Shown here in pieces: positions 24,270-33,579 of a DNA stretch of 64,000 nt (positions are counted from its first letter, which is position 1; each line of letters begins with the position of its first letter). Source of the stretch: Desulfonatronovibrio hydrogenovorans DSM 9292 (lineage in GTDB: Bacteria > Desulfobacterota > Desulfovibrionia > Desulfovibrionales > Desulfonatronovibrionaceae); NCBI RefSeq assembly GCF_000686525.1, contig NZ_JMKT01000009.1, positions 310,001 through 374,000 on the forward strand, in the 5' to 3' direction. The notes beneath the pieces were generated by a model. It had not been told where the DNA came from, did no database searches, and was given only the letters and a program-made list of their open reading frames with translations. The translations under genes were made by a program, and so were the position numbers.

Positions 24270-25031
24270 ATGACCAAAAAAGTTATTGAAGCCAATGGAT
24301 TAAGCTTTTCCTACAATGGTCATCCTGTTCTGGAAGATGTGGATCTAGGTGTTGATGCCGGGGATTTTCTGGCCGTTCTTGGGCCCAACGGCGGAGGCAA
24401 GTCCACTTTGATCAAGATTCTCCTGGGCATACTTCCGCTTCAAAAAGGCAGGGCTTTGGTCCTGGGATGCAAACCCGGGCAGGCATCTGACCGGATCGGC
24501 TATGTCCCTCAAAATGTCACAGCCAGCGAAAAATTTCCCGTAAATGTCCTGGATGTAGTGCTCATGGGCCGCCTGGGCCATCTGGGACGGTTCAGAAAAT
24601 ACTCTAAAACAGATTATTCCTGGGCCGAAAAATCTTTGGACCAGGTGGAAATGACAGCCTACCGGAGCCAACTGGTATCCAATCTGTCCGGCGGCCAGAG
24701 GCAGAGAGTCCTGATTGCAAGAGCTCTGGCCTGTGATCCGGAAATTCTCTTTTTGGATGAACCAACTGCCAGTGTAGACCAGCCCTTCCACACCAGACTG
24801 TACAAACTGCTCTTTGACCTGAACAGTCAGGGAAAGACTATAGTGGTCATCAGCCACGACCTTTCAGTGCTTTCCAGCCATGCCAAATCAGTTGCCTGCG
24901 TTAATAAGAATCTGTATTTTCATGATTCATCTGAGATCACCCAGGAAATGCTGGAAAAGGCCTATCACTGTCCTGTAGAACTCGTCACCCACGGCCATGT
25001 ACCCCACAGGGTCCTGAAGCACCACAACTAA
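24270..25031 (+). CDS. znuC: Zinc ABC transporter ATP-binding protein
   Basis: The 253-aa ABC ATPase has Walker A GPNGGGKST, signature LSGGQRQRVLIARAL, Walker B EILFLDEPTAS and switch His in VVISHDLSV. Together with the preceding znuA and following znuB (3 nt away) it forms a complete Zn2+ importer at the inner membrane. No strong ribosome site precedes the ATG. Confidence 0.94.
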   Translation: MTKKVIEANGLSFSYNGHPVLEDVDLGVDAGDFLAVLGPNGGGKSTLIKILLGILPLQKGRALVLGCKPGQASDRIGYVPQNVTASEKFPVNVLDVVLMGRLGHLGRFRKYSKTDYSWAEKSLDQVEMTAYRSQLVSNLSGGQRQRVLIARALACDPEILFLDEPTASVDQPFHTRLYKLLFDLNSQGKTIVVISHDLSVLSSHAKSVACVNKNLYFHDSSEITQEMLEKAYHCPVELVTHGHVPHRVLKHHN

Positions 25032-25034
25032 TCC

Positions 25035-25850
25035 ATGCTGGAAATCCTGCAATACGAATTTATGCGCAACGCCCTTTGGGCTGGTCTGTTGATCAGTATA
25101 GCCTGCGGCATCATCGGAGCCCTGGTGGTGGTCAACCGTATCGTGTTCATTTCCGGAGGGATAGCCCATGCTTCTTACGGAGGAATAGGCCTGGCCTTTT
25201 TTGCCGGATTCTCTCCCAATCTTGGGGCCTCCCTGGCCGCCCTGGTCTCGGCTCTGGTTATGGGGCTGGTTAGCAGGGGCCGGAAACACAGGGCAGATAC
25301 AGTCATCGGAGTAATCTGGGCCGTTGGAATGTCCGCCGGGATAGTGCTTATCGATCTGACGCCCGGATACAACGTGGATTTGATGAGCTATTTATTTGGA
25401 AGCATTCTCATGGTTCCAGGCCGGGATCTGTTTTTCATGGCTAGTCTCAACCTGATAATTTTCCTTTTGGTGTTTTTATTTTACAAGGACTTCCTGGCCA
25501 TGTCCTATGACGAGGAATTTGCCCTGGCCATGGGTGTACCGGTAGGTTCCCTGTATTTTCTGCTGCTGGCCATGGTGGCCATGACCGTGGTCATGACCAT
25601 TCAGGTGGTTGGCCTTATCCTGGTCATCGCCCTGTTGACCATTCCATCCTATCTGGCGGAAAAATACACAGCCTCGTTGAAAAGCATGATGATCTGGGCA
25701 GTGGTCATCAGCCTGATCTTTACCCAGACCGGAATATGGCTGTCCTTTCATCTCAACCTGAGTACCGGGGCTACCATCGTTCTGGTGGCTGCGGTATTTT
25801 TCTTTTTGTCCAGCTTGATACCAGGCAGAACATCGTCCAGTCAGAGTTAA
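25035..25850 (+). CDS. znuB: Zinc ABC transporter permease
   Basis: The 271-aa protein has about eight membrane segments and the ABC-3 family landmarks: an N-terminal EFMRNALWAGLLISIACG, ISGGIAHASYGGIGLA and LMSYLFGSILMV. It starts 3 nt after znuC and ends 3 nt before lgt, so translation is probably coupled along the operon. Confidence 0.94.
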   Translation: MLEILQYEFMRNALWAGLLISIACGIIGALVVVNRIVFISGGIAHASYGGIGLAFFAGFSPNLGASLAALVSALVMGLVSRGRKHRADTVIGVIWAVGMSAGIVLIDLTPGYNVDLMSYLFGSILMVPGRDLFFMASLNLIIFLLVFLFYKDFLAMSYDEEFALAMGVPVGSLYFLLLAMVAMTVVMTIQVVGLILVIALLTIPSYLAEKYTASLKSMMIWAVVISLIFTQTGIWLSFHLNLSTGATIVLVAAVFFFLSSLIPGRTSSSQS

Positions 25851-25853
25851 GTA

Positions 25854-26654
25854 ATGATAACTTATCCTGATATAAACCCAGTGGCCGTGGAGATTGGTTC
25901 AATTCAGCTCCGCTGGTACGGCCTCATGTACCTTTTCGGGTTCACCATGGCCTGGCTTCTGGCCAGACACAGGGCTGGCAAGCCGGACTCGGGCTGGACC
26001 AGATCCGAGCTGCCGGATTTGATTACCTTTTGCGCTTTTGGGGTAATCATCGGGGCCAGGATCGGATATGTACTATTTTACGATTTCCCAAGCTTTATGG
26101 CCAGGCCCTGGGAAATGTTCATGATCTGGAAAGGAGGCATGTCGTTTCATGGAGGACTGCTTGGGGTCATAGTCTGCCTGTTCTGGTATGCCCGCAAAAC
26201 CGGACGTCCTTTTTTCCAGGTGACTGACTTTATCGCCCCCCTTGCTCCCCTGGGATTGATGTTCGGCCGGATAGGAAATTTCATCAATGGAGAACTCTGG
26301 GGAAGACCGGCTCAGGTTCCCTGGGCCATGGTCTTTCCTGATCCAGCTGCCGGCTATATTCCAAGACATCCTTCCCAGCTTTATCAGGCCTTTTTGGAAG
26401 GGCTGCTTTTGTTTGTCATCCTCTGGATTTTTTCCTCCCGGTCCAGACCGAGAATGGCTGTATCCGGACTGTTCTGCCTTGGTTACGGTGTCTTCAGATT
26501 CACAGCTGAATTCTTCCGTCAGCCAGATGCCCACCTTGGTTTTGTATTTCTGGACTGGATGACCATGGGGCAGATCCTTTCTTTGCCCATGGCCCTTCTG
26601 GGCCTTGGACTGCTTGCAGCATCCTACTCCAAAAAAAGCCCGAAAATTCTGTAA
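25854..26654 (+). CDS. lgt: Phosphatidylglycerol-prolipoprotein diacylglyceryl transferase
   Basis: The 266-aa polytopic enzyme attaches diacylglycerol to the lipobox cysteine of prolipoproteins. It contains [14 protein letters not shown], the invariant [28 protein letters not shown] (Lgt signature) and [13 protein letters not shown]. Only 3 nt separate it from znuB, so it may be co-expressed with the zinc transporter. Confidence 0.96.
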   Translation: MITYPDINPVAVEIGSIQLRWYGLMYLFGFTMAWLLARHRAGKPDSGWTRSELPDLITFCAFGVIIGARIGYVLFYDFPSFMARPWEMFMIWKGGMSFHGGLLGVIVCLFWYARKTGRPFFQVTDFIAPLAPLGLMFGRIGNFINGELWGRPAQVPWAMVFPDPAAGYIPRHPSQLYQAFLEGLLLFVILWIFSSRSRPRMAVSGLFCLGYGVFRFTAEFFRQPDAHLGFVFLDWMTMGQILSLPMALLGLGLLAASYSKKSPKIL

Positions 26655-26808
26655 CAAATCTCGGGATCAGACTTTGTCTGGGTCTATGCCTGGAATGCAT
26701 TTTTAAAGTCAGAAGAACATCCCGGATTAAAACCCTTCTGAATCAAAATCTGGGTTCAGACTTTTTTCCCTCCAATGATCTGCTTGACATCCGTCATGGA
26801 AGATGTTC

Positions 26809-27891
26809 ATGGGCATGCCCATGCAGATCAACCTGACCCCCAAAAGAACAAAATCTCTCTATCCCACGGACATACTTTTCCAGACCTCCTACTGGGGAAG
26901 GGTCAAATCAAGTCTGGGATTTGAGGCAATGGCTTTTGACATTGAGTCGTCCGGGCCCAGAGGTGATGTCCTGGCCCTTGTCCAGCCTCTGGGAACCGAT
27001 GGAAAGGCGGTCTATATCCAGCAGGGGCCTGAATACGCTCCGGAAAAGGAAGAATATGGAACTTTTCTGGAAGAACTATCCCAGGCCATGCTCAAGCATC
27101 TTGGCCGGGAAATATCATTCATAAGATATGATCTGCCCTGGGAATCCCAGTATGCTGAAGAGATCAAGAATAATTTCTTGGAATCCTACCCTGAAGCCCG
27201 CCTCAGGGAAATGCGGATGAATATGGGCACCAGATCCTGGAACCTTAGAAAGGCATCCATGGACATGACCGTGGCCAGCACCATGATGGTGGATATCAGA
27301 GGTTCAGACAGGGAGATCCTTGACCGGATGAAACCAAAAGCCAGGTACAATATCGGCCTGGCAAAAAGAAAGGGAGTCAAGGTTTTCAGGGCCGAACCAG
27401 ACAGGCTTCCAGAATTTTACGACCTGTACAGGCAGACCGCCTGCAGAAACGGATTCGCCATCTGTAACTATAAGCACTTCCAGGCCTTGTTTAATACCCA
27501 CCTGAATGATCCAGGCAATTCTGAACTGCTTTTCCTGCTGGCCGCCCACAACCAGGAAGTCCTGTCTGGGGCCATTGTGGCGGTTTCAGGCAAAACAGCC
27601 CTTTATCTTTATGGGGCTTCGTCCAGTGAAAAGAGGAACTACATGGCTCCTTATGCCATGCATTTTGATGCCATCAAGCGGGCCAAGTCATTGGGCTGCA
27701 CCGGATACGACATGGGTGCAGTATGCACATCCCCTGATCCTGAGCATCCGTTTTACGGGCTTTACCGGTTCAAAACCGGTTTTGGCGGAAAAGTTCAATT
27801 TAGAAGCGGTTCCTGGGATTATCCCCTGGATGAAAACAAGTATTTAGCATTTACCAACTCCCACAATCTGTCCAGGTCAGTTATAAGCTGA
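26809..27891 (+). CDS. FemAB/FemX-type aminoacyl- or acyltransferase (GNAT fold)
   Basis: The 360-aa soluble protein has the tandem GNAT architecture of the lipid II:glycine glycyltransferase family: FQTSYWGRVKSSLGFEA at the N-terminus, MKPKARYNIGLAKRKGVKV in the middle (the (K/R)xRxxI-A block), YLYGASS.. and a C-terminal YGLYRFKTGFGGKV, which is the typical family ending. Such enzymes add amino acids from aminoacyl-tRNA to peptidoglycan precursors; Gram-negative members may act on other acceptors. GGAAG 6 nt before ATG 26809 decides the start among four nearby in-frame ATGs. No partner gene is adjacent. Confidence 0.82.
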   Translation: MGMPMQINLTPKRTKSLYPTDILFQTSYWGRVKSSLGFEAMAFDIESSGPRGDVLALVQPLGTDGKAVYIQQGPEYAPEKEEYGTFLEELSQAMLKHLGREISFIRYDLPWESQYAEEIKNNFLESYPEARLREMRMNMGTRSWNLRKASMDMTVASTMMVDIRGSDREILDRMKPKARYNIGLAKRKGVKVFRAEPDRLPEFYDLYRQTACRNGFAICNYKHFQALFNTHLNDPGNSELLFLLAAHNQEVLSGAIVAVSGKTALYLYGASSSEKRNYMAPYAMHFDAIKRAKSLGCTGYDMGAVCTSPDPEHPFYGLYRFKTGFGGKVQFRSGSWDYPLDENKYLAFTNSHNLSRSVIS

Positions 27892-27933
27892 TCAATACAA
27901 GGGGCCGGAATCAGAGCCTGAATTTCCTTTTGG

Positions 27934-30210
27934 TCACTTCCTCAGCTTGAAACTTTCCACCATGGTCTGCAGCTCAGTGGACTGCTTTGAGAGTTCTTCT
28001 ATCTGACTGGTGGCCTGGACCATGACTTCTACTGTGGATGATGCAATTTTACTGATATCGCTCAGGCTTCTATTGACCTCTTCACTGGCTGCGGACTGTT
28101 CCTCAGTGGCAGCGGCAATTGAGCTGACCTGACCTGATACATCCCTGGCTATGGCCAAAATATTGCGAAGTGCCTCTCCGGAGTTGTTTGCAAAGGATAT
28201 GGCCTGATTTACAGCTTCCACAGTGTTGTCCATGCCCCGAATATTATCATCAGCTCCGGCCTGGATCAGGTTTATGGATTCTTCAACTTCCTTGGTTGCC
28301 ACCATGGTTTTTTCAGCCAGCTTGCGCACTTCATCTGCCACAACAGCGAATCCCCGGCCGGCATCTCCAGCTCTGGCCGCTTCAATGGCTGCATTCAGAG
28401 CCAGCAGGTTTGTCTGATCAGCAATGTCTTGAATTACATCCATGATATTGCTGATCTGGTCGGCTTTGTGACCTAGCTGATCCAGGCTGTTCTTAACCGA
28501 ACTGGAAAGATCCTGAACCCTGGAAATGGATTCAATGGATTTTTCCACTATTTGAGCACCGGTCTGAGCTTCTTCCCAGGCCTTGTCCGCTCCAGATGCT
28601 GCATTTGAAGCGCTTTTGGCTACTTCAAAGACTGTAGCGTTCATTTCTTCCATGGCAGACGCTGTTTCAGATGTCCTGTGGTTCTGATCATCAGCCCCCT
28701 TGCTGGATTGTTCAACCTGCCCGCTCAATTCCCTGACAGCTGAGTTTACCCGGGTAATAACCCCTTCAAGCTGAGATGCAGCTGCCAGCATCCCATCCTG
28801 TCTGGCCTGATCTGCCCTGGCCTTTGCCTGCACAGCCTCTGCCTCGGCTTTGCGGGCCTTTTCTGCTTCCATGGAATTTTTCTCAACAATACCCTCAAGC
28901 TTGTCCAGAAAACTGTTGATCCACCTTGCCAATTGAGTGGTTTCATCATTGCCCATCCTGGTTAAATCCAAGCGGGACTTAAGATCAGCTTTGCATTCAG
29001 CCACATCCAGCATTATTTTTGACATTGCTTTCAAGCGCATGGTGAGCATGGCCGGAATCCGGCGGTAGTAAAGAAAACAACCCAGCGCTGCGCTGAAAAG
29101 AGCTGACAAGTATGTGAGAGATCGGGGCAGACCTGAAACATCACCAAGTCCCATGACCATCAGGGGAATAAGTGTCAACGGTAAAACCAGACGCATCATT
29201 TGAAACCCGATCGAACGCGGTCGGTATGCTTCCTCTAGATCACATTCGCACATCATGCCCCATGTATCTGCAGAACCTGGCATTCGTAAGAGGACACCCT
29301 TTCCGATCACCGGAACATGCCTGTAATCCGGATAACCAGGATACTCCACAAACAGGTTTTCCCCGTTCCTGATGGTTTCCCTGACTCCTGGAAGCAGTTC
29401 TCCGGTGGATGGATTGACAAAATTCAATTCAAACTCGGTATGATTTTTGACCTTTACTTTGCCCCAGGGTGCAGTAAGGCCCTTTTTCAGGTTCGGACCC
29501 TGGCTGAAGGTCTCATCCTCAAATCTGGACCGGGACAGGGCCGTTCCAGGAGCAATGGATGGATCAAAACAGGATTCGACCATGAAAAGATAGTTATCTC
29601 CAGAATCAGAATAAATATGGCCTGCTTCACGCTGGATCAGGTCCCCCAGGACATCCATTGGAACCCGGCCGCACAGGCAGTCTTTTGATCCCGACTTCCT
29701 GACCAAGGGCTGAAAAAACATCAGAGTTACTTCATCATGAAAACTGGAAGATGAAGGACCAAGGCTGCCCGTGACTGGATCAAGATAAGGACCGTGAAGA
29801 AAGGGCTTTTCAAGTCCCTGCTCCAGTGCCTTGGCATGAACGCCTGATTTAGCTGTGTTTCTTTGCCCACTGGAGGAAGCCAGGAGTCTGCCCTGGTGAT
29901 TTACAACAAAAAGCTCAGAAAAATCAGTTGACTTTTCCAGGCCACCTTGAAGCAGGGCCAGGGTTTCATCCTGGGATTTTTCCTGACCAAGTTGACTGGT
30001 CAGCTCTGCCAGAAATTGCCATTGGCCCTTTGCCCAATCCAGTAATGCCTGTTTCCTGGTTTCTGCCAGACATTCAAAAATCTGTTCTATATCCGACACC
30101 TTATCCCTGTTCAGGAAAAAGGACCAGCCCAAGGCAAGTCTTCCATGGGGCCCCTTCCAGGGAAGCCATTTTTTTTCCTGTGCACTGAGAATCATTTTTT
30201 TCTTATTCAT
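27934..30210 (-). CDS. Methyl-accepting chemotaxis protein with N-terminal Cache-like region and no N-terminal anchor
   Basis: 758 aa. Residues 40-330 look like a Cache/dCache sensor ([24 protein letters not shown]), but there is no signal or membrane segment before it. Two hydrophobic helices lie after it (about 340-357 and 364-382), followed by a HAMP-like stretch, a coiled coil and a C-terminal MCP signalling domain with [20 protein letters not shown] and [10 protein letters not shown]. This would place the sensor in the cytoplasm with the two helices forming a hairpin, unlike the usual TM-Cache-TM-HAMP order. No methyl-transferase or che genes are nearby. The ligand is unknown. Confidence 0.9.
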   Translation of the reverse strand: MNKKKMILSAQEKKWLPWKGPHGRLALGWSFFLNRDKVSDIEQIFECLAETRKQALLDWAKGQWQFLAELTSQLGQEKSQDETLALLQGGLEKSTDFSELFVVNHQGRLLASSSGQRNTAKSGVHAKALEQGLEKPFLHGPYLDPVTGSLGPSSSSFHDEVTLMFFQPLVRKSGSKDCLCGRVPMDVLGDLIQREAGHIYSDSGDNYLFMVESCFDPSIAPGTALSRSRFEDETFSQGPNLKKGLTAPWGKVKVKNHTEFELNFVNPSTGELLPGVRETIRNGENLFVEYPGYPDYRHVPVIGKGVLLRMPGSADTWGMMCECDLEEAYRPRSIGFQMMRLVLPLTLIPLMVMGLGDVSGLPRSLTYLSALFSAALGCFLYYRRIPAMLTMRLKAMSKIMLDVAECKADLKSRLDLTRMGNDETTQLARWINSFLDKLEGIVEKNSMEAEKARKAEAEAVQAKARADQARQDGMLAAASQLEGVITRVNSAVRELSGQVEQSSKGADDQNHRTSETASAMEEMNATVFEVAKSASNAASGADKAWEEAQTGAQIVEKSIESISRVQDLSSSVKNSLDQLGHKADQISNIMDVIQDIADQTNLLALNAAIEAARAGDAGRGFAVVADEVRKLAEKTMVATKEVEESINLIQAGADDNIRGMDNTVEAVNQAISFANNSGEALRNILAIARDVSGQVSSIAAATEEQSAASEEVNRSLSDISKIASSTVEVMVQATSQIEELSKQSTELQTMVESFKLRK

Positions 30211-30453
30211 ACCCCAACCTTTTTCTGTCCTAAATAGTTATGCATTAAAAACAGACCGTTAATAAAAGAGCAAACTTCGTGGATTATAACTGGCTTAAAT
30301 TATATCAAGTTTACTGTTGAAAAATGTCCAGAATATGACAGGCAGGATGATAAAAGGTTAATACCGGATAAAAAAATCCGGATTCTGTAATGAATCACAA
30401 GCTAAAAACCAGCATTCTGCTCTGCACCATGTTGTTAAAGTTAGATATGATTA

Positions 30454-32073
30454 TTACAGACTGTGCTCCTGATCCGGGATTGCATGACCATTATTGTCCC
30501 CCTCATTTTCCCGGCCCAGATAATTACAGATCCGCCAGACATGGTAGCATACCCTGTCCAGCCAGCGCATGGCATCAAGCAGGTCAAGAGCAGCTGTGGG
30601 ATCTTGTTGGCCATGAACTGTCTGGTCCAGAACAGCTGGTCGTTCCTTTCTGCGCAGCTCGGCCAGCGCCCTGGCCTTTTGCTCAATTTGCCCGCTCCAG
30701 TCTCTGTTTTCCTCTCCCCTGAGCCCGGACAGGGCCAGGTCCATGATGTCCCGGGACAATCTAACTGCCGGCTGCAGGGCTTCAGCTGACATGACCTTTC
30801 TTATCCTGTCTGGTGGATAAAAATGGGTAGTCAGCCGCATCAGATGATCAATGGCATGCATCTGACTAATCCTGGCCCTGGACATGGGCTGTTCTTCAGA
30901 TACGGATGGAATCCTGGAAAAGAAATGTTGAGTTTTTTCCAGGGCCTCCCTGGACAGGGCAAGGGATTTGTCCAGGCTGTAAGGTCGATTAAGAATAGCT
31001 GAACTTATCCCGGTGATCAGGATCATTGCCACTTTGACCAGCACTCTTCTGGTGGCTTCCAGGGCCACCATGGGAGCGTGGAGCAGGCTGTCGTCAAGAT
31101 GTCTGGTCAGGACCGGACCTTTGTCTGGCAAAAGCCCCTCGATGAATCTGGAAAAACTGTTCACAAAGGGGAGAAAAATGGCCACCCCCATGGCAATAAA
31201 GAATGTGTGAAAGGCAGCCAGGCTGACAGCTCCGGGTTCAAGCCCAAGGTGCACCTGCATCAGTTCGATCACCCAGAGCAGGATGGGCAGCAGCAGTATG
31301 GCGATCAAACCTGTGGCCAGGTTGAACAGGACATGGGCCAAAGCAGTGCGTTTGGCCGGTATGCTGGCTCCTATGGCAGCCAGGGCGCCGGTTACAGTGG
31401 TGCCTACTGCTGCTCCGATGACTATTGAGGCGGCCTGGTCAAAATTGACTGTGCCGGTATGCAAAGCAGTCAGGGCAGTTGCCACGGCAGCACTGGAAGA
31501 CTGCATCACCACTGTCATCACCGCACCAATGACCATGGCCAGCAGATGGCCCCAGATACCTATGCTGGGAAGCTGGGCCAGGTTAAACATCCCTGAAATG
31601 CCCCTCATCCCATCCTGCAAAGACTCAATACCCACAAAAATCAATCCAAATCCTGCCAGGGCCATGCCCAGGGACTTCCATCGACCATGGGCCAGAAGTT
31701 TGATAAAAGCTCCGATTCCCACCAGGGGCAGGGCATAAAAACCCACGCTGACCTTGAGCCCCAGGACAGATACAATCCACCCTGTCCCAGTAGTGCCGAA
31801 ACTTGCACCCAGGACAACACCCACAGCCTGAGCAAAGGTCAAGAGTCCTGCACTGACAAAACCGATTACCGTAACAGTGGTGGCACTGGAAGACTGGACC
31901 ATTACAGTTACAATCGCTCCAGACCCGAACGCCTTAAAAGGAGTCCCGGTAAAACGAATCAGAGCCTTTTGCAGGGACTGGCCGGCAAAGGATTTTAAAC
32001 CGTCAGTCAGCAGAATCATCCCCAGTACAAAGAGACCGACTCCGCCAGCAAGTTTGAAAAGCATGGCAATCAT
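30454..32073 (-). CDS. Na+/phosphate symporter-like protein (NptA/YjbB type) with PhoU-like tail
   Basis: The 539-aa protein has the repeated PF02690-type core with two QSSS motifs (VMVQSSSATTVTVIGFV and VMQSSSAAVATALT) and glycine-rich helices, then a cytoplasmic helical tail (about residues 340-520) resembling PhoU. Homologues move phosphate with sodium, in many cases as exporters relieving phosphate excess. AAAGGA precedes ATG 32073. The downstream 243 nt up to the MCP start hold nothing I recognise. Confidence 0.9.
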   Translation of the reverse strand: MIAMLFKLAGGVGLFVLGMILLTDGLKSFAGQSLQKALIRFTGTPFKAFGSGAIVTVMVQSSSATTVTVIGFVSAGLLTFAQAVGVVLGASFGTTGTGWIVSVLGLKVSVGFYALPLVGIGAFIKLLAHGRWKSLGMALAGFGLIFVGIESLQDGMRGISGMFNLAQLPSIGIWGHLLAMVIGAVMTVVMQSSSAAVATALTALHTGTVNFDQAASIVIGAAVGTTVTGALAAIGASIPAKRTALAHVLFNLATGLIAILLLPILLWVIELMQVHLGLEPGAVSLAAFHTFFIAMGVAIFLPFVNSFSRFIEGLLPDKGPVLTRHLDDSLLHAPMVALEATRRVLVKVAMILITGISSAILNRPYSLDKSLALSREALEKTQHFFSRIPSVSEEQPMSRARISQMHAIDHLMRLTTHFYPPDRIRKVMSAEALQPAVRLSRDIMDLALSGLRGEENRDWSGQIEQKARALAELRRKERPAVLDQTVHGQQDPTAALDLLDAMRWLDRVCYHVWRICNYLGRENEGDNNGHAIPDQEHSL

Positions 32074-32232
32074 GAAATATATCCTTTATCCACAGGTGAT
32101 ATCCGGACAGGATGATACTGAATCAGCTTTTTTAAATCAGGTTTCAATGGTCTGCAGCATGCTTCAACTGGACCAGAAAAAGAATAATGTCTTCTTTTTT
32201 CAGATTATCAAAAACATTATACCTGATTAATC

Positions 32233-32270
32233 AAAAAAAGGGTTTCCAGGAAAATCCCGAAAACCCTTTA
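32233..32270 (-). terminator. Intrinsic terminator after tRNA-Leu
   Basis: On the minus strand AAAGGGTTT pairs with AAACCCTTT across a 15-nt loop and runs into seven T residues. It starts 8 nt after the tRNA CCA end. Confidence 0.85.
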
Positions 32271-32277
32271 CTGTCCT

Positions 32278-32364
32278 TGGTGCCGGAGGAGAGACTCGAA
32301 CTCTCATGACCGTAAGGCCGCGGGATTTTGAGTCCCGTGCGTCTACCAATTTCACCACTCCGGC
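32278..32364 (-). tRNA. tRNA-Leu (anticodon CAA)
   Basis: On the minus strand an 87-nt cloverleaf folds with acceptor GCCGGAG/CTCCGGC, discriminator A and an encoded CCA. The anticodon stem CGGGA/TCCCG encloses CTCAAAA, giving CAA for Leu UUG codons. A long variable arm (GCGGCCTTACGGTCAT region) marks it as class II, and the T-arm loop GTTCGAGTC is canonical. A promoter precedes and a terminator follows. Confidence 0.96.
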
Positions 32365-32373
32365 AAAAAAATA

Positions 32374-32402
32374 ATATTAAATTTCTTAAAAGGTTAGGTC
32401 AA
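32374..32402 (-). promoter_or_regulatory. Promoter of tRNA-Leu
   Basis: On the minus strand TTGACC (32397-32402) and TAATAT (32374-32379) are separated by 17 nt and end 9 nt before the mature tRNA 5' end, implying a very short 5' leader. Confidence 0.6.
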
Positions 32403-32453
32403 GATTTTTTTTAAAAATTCAGACGATAAAGGCTTTGACCAGGAGGGGTTATT

Positions 32454-32732
32454 GTGGCAAAAATCACACGACTTAAAACGACATATTTCCAATTAATCCT
32501 GAGCGGAGTCCATATGCTGAGTGAAAAGTATCTTGAAGATCTGGAAAAATACCTTAAGTCCGGGGCCCTGGAAAAAGACTTTGAGTATTCATCTGAGGAA
32601 AGGCGTCTTGAAATTCTGGACTACCTGGAAAGACTCATGGATCTGGCAGAACTTGCCGATGAAACAGCCACCAAGATCATTTTCAAAAACACTGAACTGG
32701 GTCAGGCTTTTGGGGCCAGAGCCCAGAAATAA
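32454..32732 (+). CDS. Small conserved-looking protein of unknown function
   Basis: I do not recognise this 92-aa protein. The GTG start at 32454 has AGGAGG 7 nt upstream. A second plausible start, ATG 32514 with GGAG, would give a 72-aa protein beginning MLSEKYLEDLEKYLKSG. The sequence is strongly helical and acidic, with Leu/Glu heptad-like spacing (ERRLEILDYLERLMDLAEL), suggesting a small coiled-coil or adaptor. The last 31 bp overlap the convergent rsmG end. Good ribosome sites and natural codon use support it as real. Confidence 0.6.
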   Translation: MAKITRLKTTYFQLILSGVHMLSEKYLEDLEKYLKSGALEKDFEYSSEERRLEILDYLERLMDLAELADETATKIIFKNTELGQAFGARAQK

Positions 32733-33364
32733 CGCTTCTTGCGGTTCACCTGATACTCCATCAGGTCTACAGTTTCAAATTCCGGAAAATCCTGATTATC
32801 CGGCCTTTGCCCGCTCAGGATGACCAGTCTCCCATCCTTGTCCAGCATACCCTGAACCAGGGGCAATAGTTCAGGCCAGGGCATAAAAGCCCTGCTCAGA
32901 ATTACCCTGGCCGGCAGAATCTGAGGATCAATTTCCTGGATTCTGACATTGAGCACATAGGTGTCTTTAAGGTCCAGGGCCATAAGGGCCTGACTCATGA
33001 AAACCGTCCGTTTCATCCTGCTTTCCACCAGATAGTAACTGCCCTTTTTCCAGGCCAGACGAAGAGGTATGCCTGGAAGACCGGCCCCAGCACCCAAATC
33101 CAGAATTACCGACCCTGCCTGATCATCATATATCCTGTTCAGGAAGTCAGCCAGGTAAAAGCTGTCCAGGATCAGGTCATTGAGAATCACCTTCCAGTCT
33201 GACGGACCCACCAGATTCATGACCCTGTTCCACTTGAGGAGCAGGCTGAGGTAAACATATAAGCCCTGAACCACCTCCTGAGAGAGAAGCAATCCCTTTC
33301 CACTCAGCTCATGCTCCAGCTGCTGGTAATTCATCTTTTCCAGCTCCTTGAAGTAGTTATTCAT
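32702..33364 (-). CDS. rsmG: 16S rRNA (guanine527-N7)-methyltransferase
   Basis: The 220-aa class I methyltransferase has the RsmG/GidB motifs LLLKWNRVMNLVG, DSFYLADFLN and the SAM-binding VILDLGAGAGLPGIPL, then LVESRMKRTVFM (motif II). It methylates G527 of 16S rRNA, and loss gives low-level streptomycin resistance in other bacteria. The usual gid/par neighbours are absent; it is divergent from fabD. Confidence 0.93.
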   Translation of the reverse strand: MNNYFKELEKMNYQQLEHELSGKGLLLSQEVVQGLYVYLSLLLKWNRVMNLVGPSDWKVILNDLILDSFYLADFLNRIYDDQAGSVILDLGAGAGLPGIPLRLAWKKGSYYLVESRMKRTVFMSQALMALDLKDTYVLNVRIQEIDPQILPARVILSRAFMPWPELLPLVQGMLDKDGRLVILSGQRPDNQDFPEFETVDLMEYQVNRKKRYFWALAPKA

Positions 33365-33579
33365 GTTATGGCCAACCGCGAGGACATCTGTGGTTATCTT
33401 TATTAAAAGACAAGTTATTTCTTTAGGTTATCCTGGACAGGCCTGACTTGCTTACCACAAGTTAAATACTCGACTTTTAAATCATTACAGGTTAAATTAT
33501 AAAGTTATCTGTTTTTTGTTAGCAATAACTTTGGGGCTGTCAGCCCCTGGAACCCATTTAAACGCCTGTCGGGGGAAAA

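Noticed and set aside
32278-32364. tRNA-Leu as an integration site of a genomic island
   Set aside because: No integrase gene, flanking direct repeat of the tRNA 3' end or atypical gene content lies next to it.
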